From positions 6,634,001 to 6,698,000 of the forward strand of contig JACDQD010000104.1 of NCBI GenBank assembly GCA_019843655.1: 64,000 nucleotides of DNA. Reading direction: 5' to 3'. Origin of the DNA: Lethocerus indicus (Eukaryota; Arthropoda; Insecta; Hemiptera; Belostomatidae). Position numbers and translations under genes: made by a program. This document shows positions 41,101-53,059 of the stretch, one piece after another. The notes under the pieces are model-generated. The model saw only the letters and a list, made by a program, of their open reading frames with translations, did no database searches and was not told where the DNA came from. Positions within the stretch are counted from its first letter, which is position 1. Each line of letters begins with the position of its first letter.

Positions 41101-42566
41101 TGGAACATTAAAATGTTATATGATACTTAATTTAATGTAATGTGTTGTACTTATCAGCTTGGGAATATTAATTTGTTATTAAAAGTTGCCATTATTTATT
41201 AGAATTAGATCTAATTTATCATAATTCTCTCTTATAATGAGGAAAAAACTGACAGATGAATTAAAGTTTTTGTTATAGTTAACAAATAAAAATATACTGT
41301 TCCAGTATTGTAATATTATTGCTTTTTGTAGTTGATGAATAGTTACAATAACGTGATTTTTTCACTTGTTTTTTCTGTTTTTAATGACTGATGATTTTTC
41401 AAATTTTTAACTTCATTCTTCAGTCTGAAACTTAGCATTATTTTTGTTTAAAAACAGGAATTATCTCACAGAGAAAATGTTATTCTCATGGGAGATTCAT
41501 TGGGAGATGCCAATATGGGAGAAGGTGTAGCTGGAAACGGCACCATACTTAAGATTGGATTTCTATGTGGACCTGTGAGTATTTAGAATTCTCATATTTA
41601 CTTATTTTATGGCCATAATATTATTAGGACAGAAAGGTTAAATTTTTCTCAATAATATATCGTTCACAGTAATTTGTTTCAGCTAAAGTAAAACTGATTT
41701 AAGTCAATAAAGAAATGACCAAAAACCCAACTAACAAAAAGACTATTGGTACTGTAAACAGATAGAGGATCCTGTTTTTATTATAGTGTATCAATACTAG
41801 TTAGTAAAGTTTGTAAGATTATATTAGTTTCTATGAAACCTATATGAGTGATATTTGTTAATTCAGAAATTTCATGCTGTCACAATTTATTGTCATAGCA
41901 TCATTTTTTAATTATTTATAATTATACAAAAGTTAAAACAAAAATGTCTGTTACCAAAGCATAATACTTTAACAATATTTTGTGTAGTGTTCAGTATAAA
42001 TAGCATTTTTGTAAGAAATCAAAACCAGTCTAGCTTTGAATTAAGTGGTAATAGTATGACTGAACTTGTGTAAACCTCAAAAAAAAATTTTGATAATTTA
42101 ATAATACCTCTAAAGTAGTTTGGGAATCATGCCACTAAATGTCTATCTCATCATGTTTATTAAAATGTTTTTTTCAGTAATATGATTGTATCTGAAAAAA
42201 AATTATTTTTTTAAGTACAATATTTGTTGTATATTCAGTTTAAACTGTTGTGGTCTGTTCAATTCATAAAACAGGAAAACAGGTTCAAAGATAACAGGTT
42301 ATATAATTAATTTACTTTTGTGCTTTCATAAAAAAGATATATGTAGCATTCAGAAATCCCCTGAGCACAGAATTTGAAAATATTTTTTTATTTTTTATTT
42401 TATTTTTATTTATTTTTTGTTTATTAAAATTGTTATTGAATATTATGTTTTTTTATTACAGGTGGAAGAATATTTGCCTCAGTATTTGGATAATTTTGAC
42501 ATTGTACTTTGCGACGATCAAACAATGAATGTATTCAACTCTATACTTAATTTAACCCTTCAATAA
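38195..42566 (+). CDS. NT5C3: Cytosolic 5'-nucleotidase III (pyrimidine/m7GMP 5'-nucleotidase)
   Basis: Six exons: 38,195-38,233; 39,325-39,493; 40,095-40,317; 40,681-40,924; 41,458-41,574; 42,462-42,566. They join in frame (phases 0,1,2,0,0) to 298 residues, matching the ~297-residue vertebrate isoform. It is a HAD-superfamily phosphatase: motif I DFDRTLS supplies nucleophile D50 and acid/base D52, motif II is FSAG (164-167) and motif III is MGDSLGDANM with Mg-binding D238 and D242. The four-helix cap follows motif I (ESIPSLPRNF through EWWKLNEKLF). Family members hydrolyse CMP/UMP or, in the IIIB type known from Drosophila, m7GMP from cap turnover, in the cytosol. EWW in the cap may favour the m7GMP type, but this is recall-based. 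The first ATG lies in a CpG-bearing leader; introns are CpG-poor. An AATAAA overlaps the stop codon. P450 genes flank it on both sides. Whether the orthologue is 3A or 3B is unresolved. Confidence 0.96.
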
Positions 42567-42567
42567 A
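42562..42567 (+). terminator. Polyadenylation signal overlapping the NT5C3 stop codon
   Basis: The last codons CAA TAA plus the next base A create AATAAA, followed 25-55 bases later by TG/TTCT-rich sequence typical of a downstream element. Use of this site would leave almost no 3' UTR. Further AATAAA signals exist downstream (for example near 42,930), so longer forms are equally possible. Confidence 0.45.
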
Positions 42568-45500
42568 GTTCCTAAGTAGGCGAGAATATGTTTGTATGCT
42601 GTTCTCACTGTTCTTTATTTCAAATTGAAATAATTGTTTCTTATTTGTTCGTACTGTACATTATGGCTCTTTTGACAATTTTTTATTATGCGATATGCTC
42701 ATATCCATATTTATAGTTTGAAATTTAATGACTCAATAAGTTGTTTGCTAAATTATATTTTTTTGTATATTGTTTTTATAATCAATACTTGGTTCTTGTG
42801 TCAATCACATTATAAATGTTTGAATATATTGTTTTGTACATTTCAGTATAGATAAATACTGAACTTGTTTTTAACTTGCTTGTTTATCTTCTTTCTGTCT
42901 TGAAGCATTATGGGATAATTACTGTTAATAAAATATGTGATTAAATGTAAGCTTTAAATGTCTGATAATTAATAACTGTGGTAGAGTACTTAGCTTAGAG
43001 CTCTGACTTATTTTTGTTTCAACTCAGTTACTATCCTCCTATAATTTGATTTTCTCTGATTATTCAGTTGCTCTGAAATTGATGTAGGCTCTGTGTATTT
43101 AAAAAAGGTATTCTAATAATTTTGGCAAGAATGCACAAAGTCTTAGTAACATCAAAATATTAGCATATGGTGTTTATCATAGCATAATATTTTAATATGC
43201 ATATTTCTATAAGAATATGTTTTGAAGACGTTATAGAAGACAAATTATTATTGATGTTCACTAATTAGTATCTAAGTCATGTGAACATTGGGCATTGCAG
43301 GCATTGAGAATTATTTTGTTTTTGTGCACTAAAGTACTAGAGGTACACTATTGAAAATGTAACTTTGAGTTTATCTGAAGTTTACAGTAACTTAACAAAT
43401 GTTAATAATACAATATGTGTGTGCTGCATGAGATAAGTTACAAAAGAGGTAATATATGTAAGTACCTAAACATCAAATATATTATTTTGATAGATGTGGC
43501 AAAAACATGTTTTTTATTATTAAATGTATTTGAATATGTATTGGCAATACCTACTGATTGAATTATTTGATGTATAATATTATATTTCAGTTTATTATGG
43601 ACTTATCTTGATGCCCAAGACTCTTGGTAGAAATGTTGAATAAAATCTGTTTCTGTTATCCCCATATTGTGTATCAACAAATTTATCATTTTTTATCACA
43701 TGGATGTATAATGAAAAATATAAAAAAAATCATTGTTTTTCTCGATGTCTATATTTTTTCTGTGTATAAAAGAATGGCTAGAGAACATGAATAAAATGGG
43801 AAAATGTAGTAAATTGAAGTGGCTTATTTTAGAGACAAGGAAAATGGTGAATGGGATAAAAACCTATTTGTTATCTGAATAACTCATTAGTGAATTATAC
43901 ACTTGTGTGTAAAATTGTGGAAAGAATTATATTAATTTTTATTTTGCTAAGATAATTAGTGACTGTTGAATGTTATTTTCTTAAAAGAGAAATATGCTAA
44001 TTTTAGGATTAATAGTTTGTATATTTTTAATTTTACTACTTGTTCAATGAATGACTTGTATGATTATTTAAAATGTAATTTTAATTCAAATTACTCTTTC
44101 TGCATTGAAAATAAAGACAAATAAAGTGGAAATTTATTAGATTATATGCAGCAGCTGTAATATCTGATATGTTCATTCAGGAATTGGATCGAATATGATG
44201 TAATTGTTTTATTGAAGTTATTAAAACATTGCTCAGTTGGTCTGTTTGTTTATATAACCATGTTTTTCTATCTGCAGTAACCCGACTGTAACCTCCCTCA
44301 TTGATAACAGTGTCAGAGGTTTCTTTGCTTGTCATTTTGTGTGAAGTCTTATCTACCGTTTTAGATTTGCCTCATTTTAGATAATGGTTTCTGTTTTGTG
44401 GGTTTGGTATGAAAATGAAGTATAAATGTTGCATCATAGAAGGTAATCTATGACCATAAATTAATATATAAATATTTATATATGTGTACAGTAAGCTCTC
44501 AAAGAAATTCCCCGATTTCAATTTTTTTGAAATAAGTTTCATATTACTTTTTCCCTGTTAGAAAAAATATGCATCAATTAGTTCAAAATCATGTGCTTGT
44601 TAAACTATAACTTGAGAAAATGCATTAACCATTTTCCTGCACATCTCGTGCATCGTTTTTTCTAATATCTAGTAAAAAAAATCTAAATCTAGAAGTTATG
44701 CACTCAAATAGAATTTGTTTAAATTGTTATTGCATTTTAGGAATTAAAACAGGTGTCCTATTTTTATAAATTCAAAGGCAGCTAAGCAATAATTTGAGGT
44801 ATGTTATTACTTAACAGAGAAAATTTAGTATATAATTTATAATAAATGATATTACATATGATTAGAAAAGTCACAATTATTCTTACGGAATAATATTTCT
44901 CTTATCCAGGCACATTATAGGTTATTCATTCAATGGAAAATTGTGGAATTCAAATAGAGGCTTTAGCTTTATTTGTGTATCATTTTTTAATAATACATTG
45001 TTTAGTTCGTGTTCCAAAATTTTCAGTACGAAAATTTCGTTTTTACATAATTGTAGATATGAATCTACTACCTACTTTTGTCCTAGGTTAACTGTAGAGA
45101 AGTATATTTTGTATTAAACTGAGTCAATAGTCAACATTTTTTTTTTAGTTGCAATGTTAATAGAATTTATTCTTTATTAACTCATTATTAATAAATAATT
45201 GATTTAACAAAGTGTGCCAAAAGCAGAATTTAGAAGTTATATTCTAATGATGATCATGTTCACTTTCTTTTTAGTGTACAATATACAAATCTTGTGTGAT
45301 AACATTATTCATGTTGTTATAAACCAATTCATTGCCTAATTGCAGAGTTATCTATACTTGTTAAATACTAATGACACCTTTGAAATTATGATTAACCATT
45401 TTACTGCTCTTTCAATATATATTCATTTCATTTATTTTATCTTTACTTTTTAAGGGATAAAATGACAAACAGTGAAGTTGCAGTGCTTACAGGTTCCTTC

Positions 45501-47054
45501 ATCAACAACTTCTACACGTGTAAGTAGCTCTGAATGTTCCAATAATTCAAAACTGATCTAGCTTAAAGTTATACTTCCAATTCCTCAATAACCATGTTTA
45601 TGAATATATTAATAAATTAATTAGCGTATAACAAAAAAGGCTTGTCACTCCATGTTGTGCTAACCCTGCCAGTTTTAATGGTAAGGGAAGGGTAATTTTC
45701 AAGTTCTGTATTTTGTTGCTAATGCTACATCTCGTTTGTAACCTTGTCTCCAAATGTTACTATTGTGAAAAACTTGCTTAAATTGCTGAGGAACATTAGT
45801 TTTGCACACTATTTTTATGCCATAGTAAACTGTCTTCAACTTACATGGGAATAATTGATCTTAAGCTGAAATCTTCAGAATTCAATCGTCAGTAACATCC
45901 TTTCAGTAATATAACGGGATACATTTTACGTACAGCACAACTTCGGCCCCCGCACTCTGGGTTAGTACCAAACGGGCGAGTGGAAAGGCAGAAACCACAT
46001 AAGTAATGGAAATAAAGGGCCGCAATAAAACCACATAGACCGACTCACTTGTTGCGCCTACATAGAAAAAAGAGTGATTATTATATTCAGTTAATATGTG
46101 CCAAGTGGTCTTAAGTCGGGCAGTTATCGATAAACATGTGTTCGTAGTCATATGAGGAAAACGTGGAGGATGACCGTAATGGTAAGTTGTTCACTGGTCA
46201 GTTGAGTTTGCGACATTGTCGCTGTCGGTTAATTGACACTAATGATTTCTGTTTCTTTGCTCTCTTGTCCGTTTTCAACTGCGACAATCCATTTTATTCT
46301 ATAAATGTATATAATACTTTAGCTACATTCTCGCATTGTCACTATAGCACTTCATCAGTAACATAGTAGGGATAGGGATGAATGATCCCGTCAGCACAGT
46401 GCAACTGGAAGGTACAGTAGACGTTAATCGTAGTTTAAACAATATTCATTCTGTATGAAATATACTTCTGTAATATGATTCTGTATAGCTGTAACACGTT
46501 CTTAATCATAAATGCAGTATGCTTGTGTAATATCGGTAATGCTTTTTTTTAATCGTGCAATTGTCTCGCTCTTCGGCCGGCGTTTTGGCTTTTCACCGGA
46601 TAGAACACACTTTTCCGTACTCAGCGCGTGTTATTTAAAATAACTATTACATATTTTGTATAATTATACAATTTGGAAAAGTAAATTGGACAATTGTTAC
46701 ACCCCTGTCGTTTCTGCAAACGTTATTTCGGCAAAAGGAGGTCACTTAATTTTCCAAGTCTGTAGGATAGTAATTATCATCGATACTTCGTTTGCAAGTA
46801 AAAAGTGAGATAACGAGTATTTTCACTCGCCTATTCGGCCCAGCGGAGTTTACGCATACATTTTGGACTAAAATTTGAGCGTCGGTCTTTAAACATGGTG
46901 AAATTCTTTATGAAAGCCGGAGGTTAAAAAACCCAGTTCTGCATATGCTTGAGCTGCAGGCATCCTTCTCAAGATTTCAGACAAAAAAAATCTACGGTAC
47001 AAAAATTCTCTCGTTACGAATACTGAATACATAATTTCTAATTGAATGTTATAG
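42567..47054. other. NT5C3 3' UTR/downstream sequence and P450-2 upstream region
   Basis: Up to about 45,880 the sequence is AT-rich, almost CpG-free and without coding potential; it may be a long alternative 3' UTR or read-through zone. From about 45,890 CpG returns, matching the start of the P450-2 region. ATG/GTAAGT at 46,179 makes a strong splice donor and could end a 5' exon, but its frame (phase 0) does not match the next P450 exon, which needs phase 2. No other gene was recognised. Confidence 0.4.
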
Positions 47055-50000
47055 GGTGGTGTTAATTTTGGTATTGGTTATGTATGGTAGCGGGTACTGG
47101 GCCCGCAGGGGTGTCCCCTCGCTCAAGCCCTCCTTCCCATTTGGCAACATCAAGGATATTATTCTCATGAACAAAACTATAGGCGAGGCCTACGACCAGA
47201 TTTACAAGTGAGTACATGAGTGAGTTCTTTTCTTGCTATAATCACTGAGTGTGACTGACAAAGTGTCTGAATGTGCAACTGTGATTGTGCTAGCGATCCA
47301 GTGAGGGGAATTTGTGTAAACGGATTTTTATTATTGTAACTTAACTTATATATAAAAAAATTAAAGGTATATTTAGTGAGATTGCGTGTAACAATAGACG
47401 CTGCACGCACAGGTACAGTATGCCCTATTCTGCGATACACGTTTTATAGGTTAATAATTACAAGAAGAACATGAGAAGCGAAATGATCTTGATATGACTG
47501 TCATTCAATGTATATTGATTGTCAAGTTAGGCAATTAAAGTGATCCTTTTGATAAAAATTATGTCTACAGATAACAATGTGATAATTACTAAAGCTAATA
47601 TTATTCGATGGCCGATACTCGATGCAACGATATTGCTCCCGATGTAATTATAACTCATTATTAATATGTTTAGAGATAATATATGCTTGCCAACCGGACG
47701 AGTTGGCCTTTAAAAACAATGTATTCTGTGGCAGATCGGTCAGTAAATTTCTCGTGTAATTTGTTGCCTAAAATTGGTCAACTAATCTGAAGTAACTCCG
47801 TAATAAGTAATATAGTTTGACACAAATGCATGATGCCTGCCGATGAAGCATCCTCTCAGCACTGTTTTATGATGTTTGCATAAAATCAAATGAATAGAGT
47901 ATTCGGACACATCATTGTTGCGAGTAACAGTGCCAGCTTCGTCGATGACTCTCATCAATGTCAATAACAACCCTCGACATTAAAATAGGATGATCTGCGT
48001 CTGTTCTGGACGTTAAAATGTTATTGTTTTTATTTGTTTACAGGCAGTTCAAGGGCCATCCATACGTCGGTTTCTACAAGCTGGGTAAGCCGGCGCTGAT
48101 GGTCAGGCACCCCGAATTGGTCAAAGCTGTTCTAATTAAAAACTTCGACAACTTTCACGACAACGATTTCCACGTTGACATTAAAGTGGATCCAATCCTG
48201 GGCCTAAATCCGTTCAACGCCAAAGGAGATAAGTGAGTTATATTCTCTTCTAAAAGATGGAAATCGACCGTTTTTAATATACAAGCATCGCCTATTTAAT
48301 GCTTAGGCATTTACACCGATTAAAGCCTCCCTTCAGTGTCCCTGTGGTGGTGTTTTCCTTCTATTGTTGATGTTATTTATAGATCCCGAAAGCGTGTTCC
48401 CTGATACTCCTGAACTGTTTGGGGGGCGTCGAATAGTAGAAGAAAAAGAAACAGCTTAGCAGGTCGTATGTAATCTTAACAACTGGGAAACACCACCAGG
48501 TTAACAAGGCCGCGGATGCTTCATCAAGCACGCTGAAGTACGTCAGTACATTAACAATGGAATGCAAATAGTTAAAAAAATAGCAAATATTTTGTGATGT
48601 AATGCAAATAGCTACTGATAACTGCGATAAGCGGGAATCTGTCTAGTATTTAGCAATTGTGAGTGGAGACAGAAGATAGCGGCTGTAATGTTTTTCTAAA
48701 ATAAAAGTAAAACTTTTAAGTGTATTATAATCTATTGAATCTATATTTCACTTAAAAAACCAGCTTCGCTTCTGGACTTATGCCGTTGTCGTCGAGGAAC
48801 TAACTAACTAAGATTTTGCTGAATGCCCAGATGGAAATCGGCCCGCGGTGTGGTGACCCCTTCGTTGTCGGTTGTCAGAGTGAAACCACTTGTCCCTCAG
48901 ATAATCCAAGTCTGCCGGGAGCTACTCGCGTATTTGGAGCTGAATGAAGATAAACACCTTGAGGTATCGTGTGTATGAAACAAGAATTTTACTCTCCATC
49001 TTATAATATTATTTTATTTCTGAGACCTATATTTAATCAGTCGGTCTGCCCCGGTATTTTTCCTCATTGTCTATTCGTTTCAATGTATTGGGTTGGCAAA
49101 TAAATAATCGCGGATTTCTTTTCCACCCGCAGGTTATTATGTATTTATACACATACATATGTGTATGTGTATAAATACATACGTATGTATTATACACATA
49201 CGCATATGTATTATACACATATATGCAATAGTAACGGCGTAGAACCAAATCTTAGGAACAGATTAAATATACACGGCGGATAATCCAAACCTTGACAGAA
49301 CTGCTCCAGAATTAATTGGAATATTATATATGGGAAAACGAATAGATAGATATAAGCCATCAAGAAGAACATTTTTATGGGTCTTAATTCATGTAAAGGA
49401 CTTACTTTGGGCTAGTACTTGTGTAGGTCTGTAGGTTTAATCCTTCACTGGAAAATGACTGATGTTTGGAAGGGAACTTGAACACTCTTATAAGCCCGTC
49501 TTGCTCTTCTGCAGTCCAATTCAACCTTGGAAAGCTACTGGGATAATTCCAATTGTTACAACTTTCCCTGTCGGTCACTAATGAACCCCGCCATTCATTT
49601 GGTTCATCTTTTTTTCTTTTCGTTTGCTTATCGATGTTTCGTTGCTTTAACGATTGCTGAAGGTCTGTACTAATTGCCGGGCTGAATAATCTTAATAGGG
49701 GTTTCAAAGAAAAAGGTGGTTAATTACTCAACTTGGTTACCCTCTAACGACTAATAATGCAAACCAGTAATAAAGAAAAATCTCTGACCTTCGTTATTAC
49801 TCGTTTGATTTCGACTTCGACCAAATTGTTTATGCGTGTTTATTGAAATAAAAATGTGTTTATTAAAACGTCAAATATACGTTTAAAGTCATTAACGCAT
49901 TATGAAAAGGAACCATTGAGAAATTTTACAGCAGTTAGTTTTGTATTTGAAATTCGAGGAAAATTTGGTGCACCACCAGTAAATCGAACTCAGAGTCAAG

Positions 50001-51451
50001 TTGAAATAAATCGTCTTGGATCAGGATACATAAATAACGCTTCTGATTTTTGCGGCCCCAGCTGTAAAATACTATTGTGAAAAACTGCGAAATTTACTGA
50101 ATACCCACAATCCCTCGAATAGAAAAATTTCTATCTAAACTAATATAGATACAACAGCGGAACCGAATAACGATTACGTATTTGTGACTAAAAAAAATAG
50201 AATAAGTATCGTAGTAATAGCTCTGCCGAACTTTTCCTTCAATTACACTCCTTATCCCTGCCCTCAATTTTTTTTTTGGTAATTGTAACTTATTATTGAG
50301 CTCTGTGTAACAAAAAAGTTTGTTGGGAAACAGATGTAATGAACGAATTAGAAAACTGAATTCCAACCTCTCTCATTCTTAATTCATTGGCGTTTTGATT
50401 TTCTATCAATGGCATCGGAAAATTTTATTGAACATTTATATTTGGTTCTTTCTTCGCGGATTTTTAGCAGTGGCAGTATCATTTTAGTCACTGGTGGTAT
50501 TTTATTTACAAACAAAGTAAGAGTGCAGAGACAGTGCTGGTGTGCACAAGATGGCGGCCGACATCGTCTCGAATTGAGAATATTTCGATATAGTAATTTA
50601 AACGAATTAATTCTTTATAATTTAATTCAGGCCCCAAGGAAAAATAATTCGAGAGAAAATATTTGTCATTTGTACATTTTTGTGCTTTAAATGTCTCTGT
50701 AATCGATATCTACTGGACTGTTTACTCTTGAGTTAAAGCGAACCAAGATCCTTTTGCCGCCATTGTCATAGGTTGGTAAGCTGCCGATTAAGAATCATAT
50801 CCACACTGTTACTACCCGTAAGTACCTCGCTACACAACCAAGCCATGTACTTTCCTTTTTAGTTCATTCCTCATCGCGAATCTTCGTTAGGAATGCTTTT
50901 CCATTTTAGAGTGCTAACTCTACTGATGGTCAGAGGAAACTCTACTGATGGACACTGGAACACTTTAGAGTCCATTGTCTTGAGTTTTTCGATTCTCACG
51001 CTATTTAGTCGAGACGGTGGGGCCTCTTTATATCTTTATTTTGTCTAAACTATTCGATATATGTATATGTTGGCTAGATGTACGAGCTGGCTGGGAAGTA
51101 TACGACCGATGTGGTCGCCAGATGCGCCTACGGTGTCTTGTCCAATTCGTTCTCGAAACCGGATTCAGAATTCAGACGGATGTCGAGGGCCATTTTCGAA
51201 GGCGGAGTCCAGTCCAACTATGCCTTATTGTTGGCTTTCTACGCACCCAAAATTGGACAATATTTGAAAATAAAGTATTAATGCTGATATGTACATACAT
51301 ATACACGTAATGAAGCCTAAGAGTAGACTCAAGAACAGTAAAAGAAACAATAGTAGTAGTATCAGAAGTTCCTTTTACTGGGGACAATTTACATTGAGAG
51401 TTTAGATAATATTTTGTGTGAATACAATAAATGCCTTAACACTGATTTGCC

Positions 51452-51546
<95 letters not shown>

Positions 51547-52998
51547 CAACAATGGGAACAACAAGTCACAAAGCCAATGGTTCACTCTCAAGTACCCATG
51601 TACAAAAACCCATGCCAGCTTGTAGGCCTTCATTTTGTCTATATACACGATTGTTGTAACATATAAATTACTTAACAATATGTGTAGTTTACATAATTTT
51701 TTATAATTAGTAAAAAGTAATTGGGAAAGAAGCCAGTGGTCGAGAACCAGCAATGTATCTGTTTGCTGGGTTTAATATTAGTGAGTGCTGTTTCAAAATG
51801 TGTTCCATAATTATTTCATCGCTGAAATATTATTACAACTTCTAACATACTATTAATTTTGTCATAAATTAACTCATAAGGTAAGACTGTTTCTTTCATA
51901 TACTACTTTCTTTTATTCGCTCTTACAATTTTTCAGAATTATCTCACGCGAAGTGGAGAGGTTTTTCATTGGGTTAGTGAAAGAAATCGTGGACTACAGG
52001 ACCAAATACAATGTGACAAGGGAAGATTTTCTCCAGTCCTTGATCGAAAATGTGAAGAAAAAAAATGGATGCAATGCAAATGGAATCCCAGGTGAGACCT
52101 CAGTACCACAGTCTATTAAATCTTCTGTCACCGGTTTGATCTTTTGCTAGGTTGATTTGTACTGAATATTCAGTTTGGATTTCTTATTGAAAATGTAGTT
52201 TTACATTTTACTGAACTGATTATTCCCTAATTCTAAGTTGGTGAACCTAAATGTTGCCCACAGTGTATAAATCCACAACATTGTTATAATTAATATACGT
52301 TGTAACATTCATTAGAAACTGTTCGTTCATATGACAGTCTGTTTTGATTATTAATCGTCTAAATAATAAAATGTTAAAATATATTCTGAATGTGTGTCGG
52401 CAGAGTACAATTATGTAGAGATGGCCGCCCACTGTATGACATTTTTCCTCGATGGGTTCGAGACAGCTGGAATACTCATTGCGTACACAACGTACGAATT
52501 GTCCTTGAATCCCGAAGTACAGGAGAGACTGAGGCAGGAAATAGCCTCCGTCTCTAAGGACTACAGCCAGTTCACATTCAACACAATACACAGTCTCAGC
52601 TATCTGGAGGCAGTTATATCAGGTCAGTCCACTGTTATCTTCTCAAGAGGTCTCCCTTTGCATGTTCTACTATGAAAGGAGGGTATATTATTCGTTTTGA
52701 AAGTAACTATAATTTCCGGTCCTAACCACTAAGCTGTGCCAGATCTGAATCACCAGTCACTTTAGGATTACTGTAAAGTTATACCATATCCCTCATATGC
52801 TTTCACTGCTGCGAATTGTTGTCACTAGTATTTAAAGTAGGAACAGTTTTGATTGGAAGCAACAAATTTAGCAACAAACAGTCCAAATGTTTCAATATGT
52901 ACGTATTTTTGTAGATTTGTAACAATAAATAGTCTTGGAAACAATTTCACACCTGGTGTAAGTTCTTAAATATCATTACTTATACGGTTGATAAATCT

Positions 52999-53059
<61 letters not shown>

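Noticed and set aside
45903..46366. Short frames on both strands upstream of P450-2, including a possible 5' exon ending at a GTAAGT donor
   Set aside because: All ATGs before that donor are in phase 0 whereas the next exon needs phase 2, and the encoded residues do not resemble a P450 anchor.
49402..49707. 101-codon minus-strand open frame in a P450-2 intron
   Set aside because: No domain recognised; polar, low-information sequence.
51414..51753. Open frames through the AC/AT microsatellite
   Set aside because: They encode only dinucleotide-repeat peptides (TH and IY runs).
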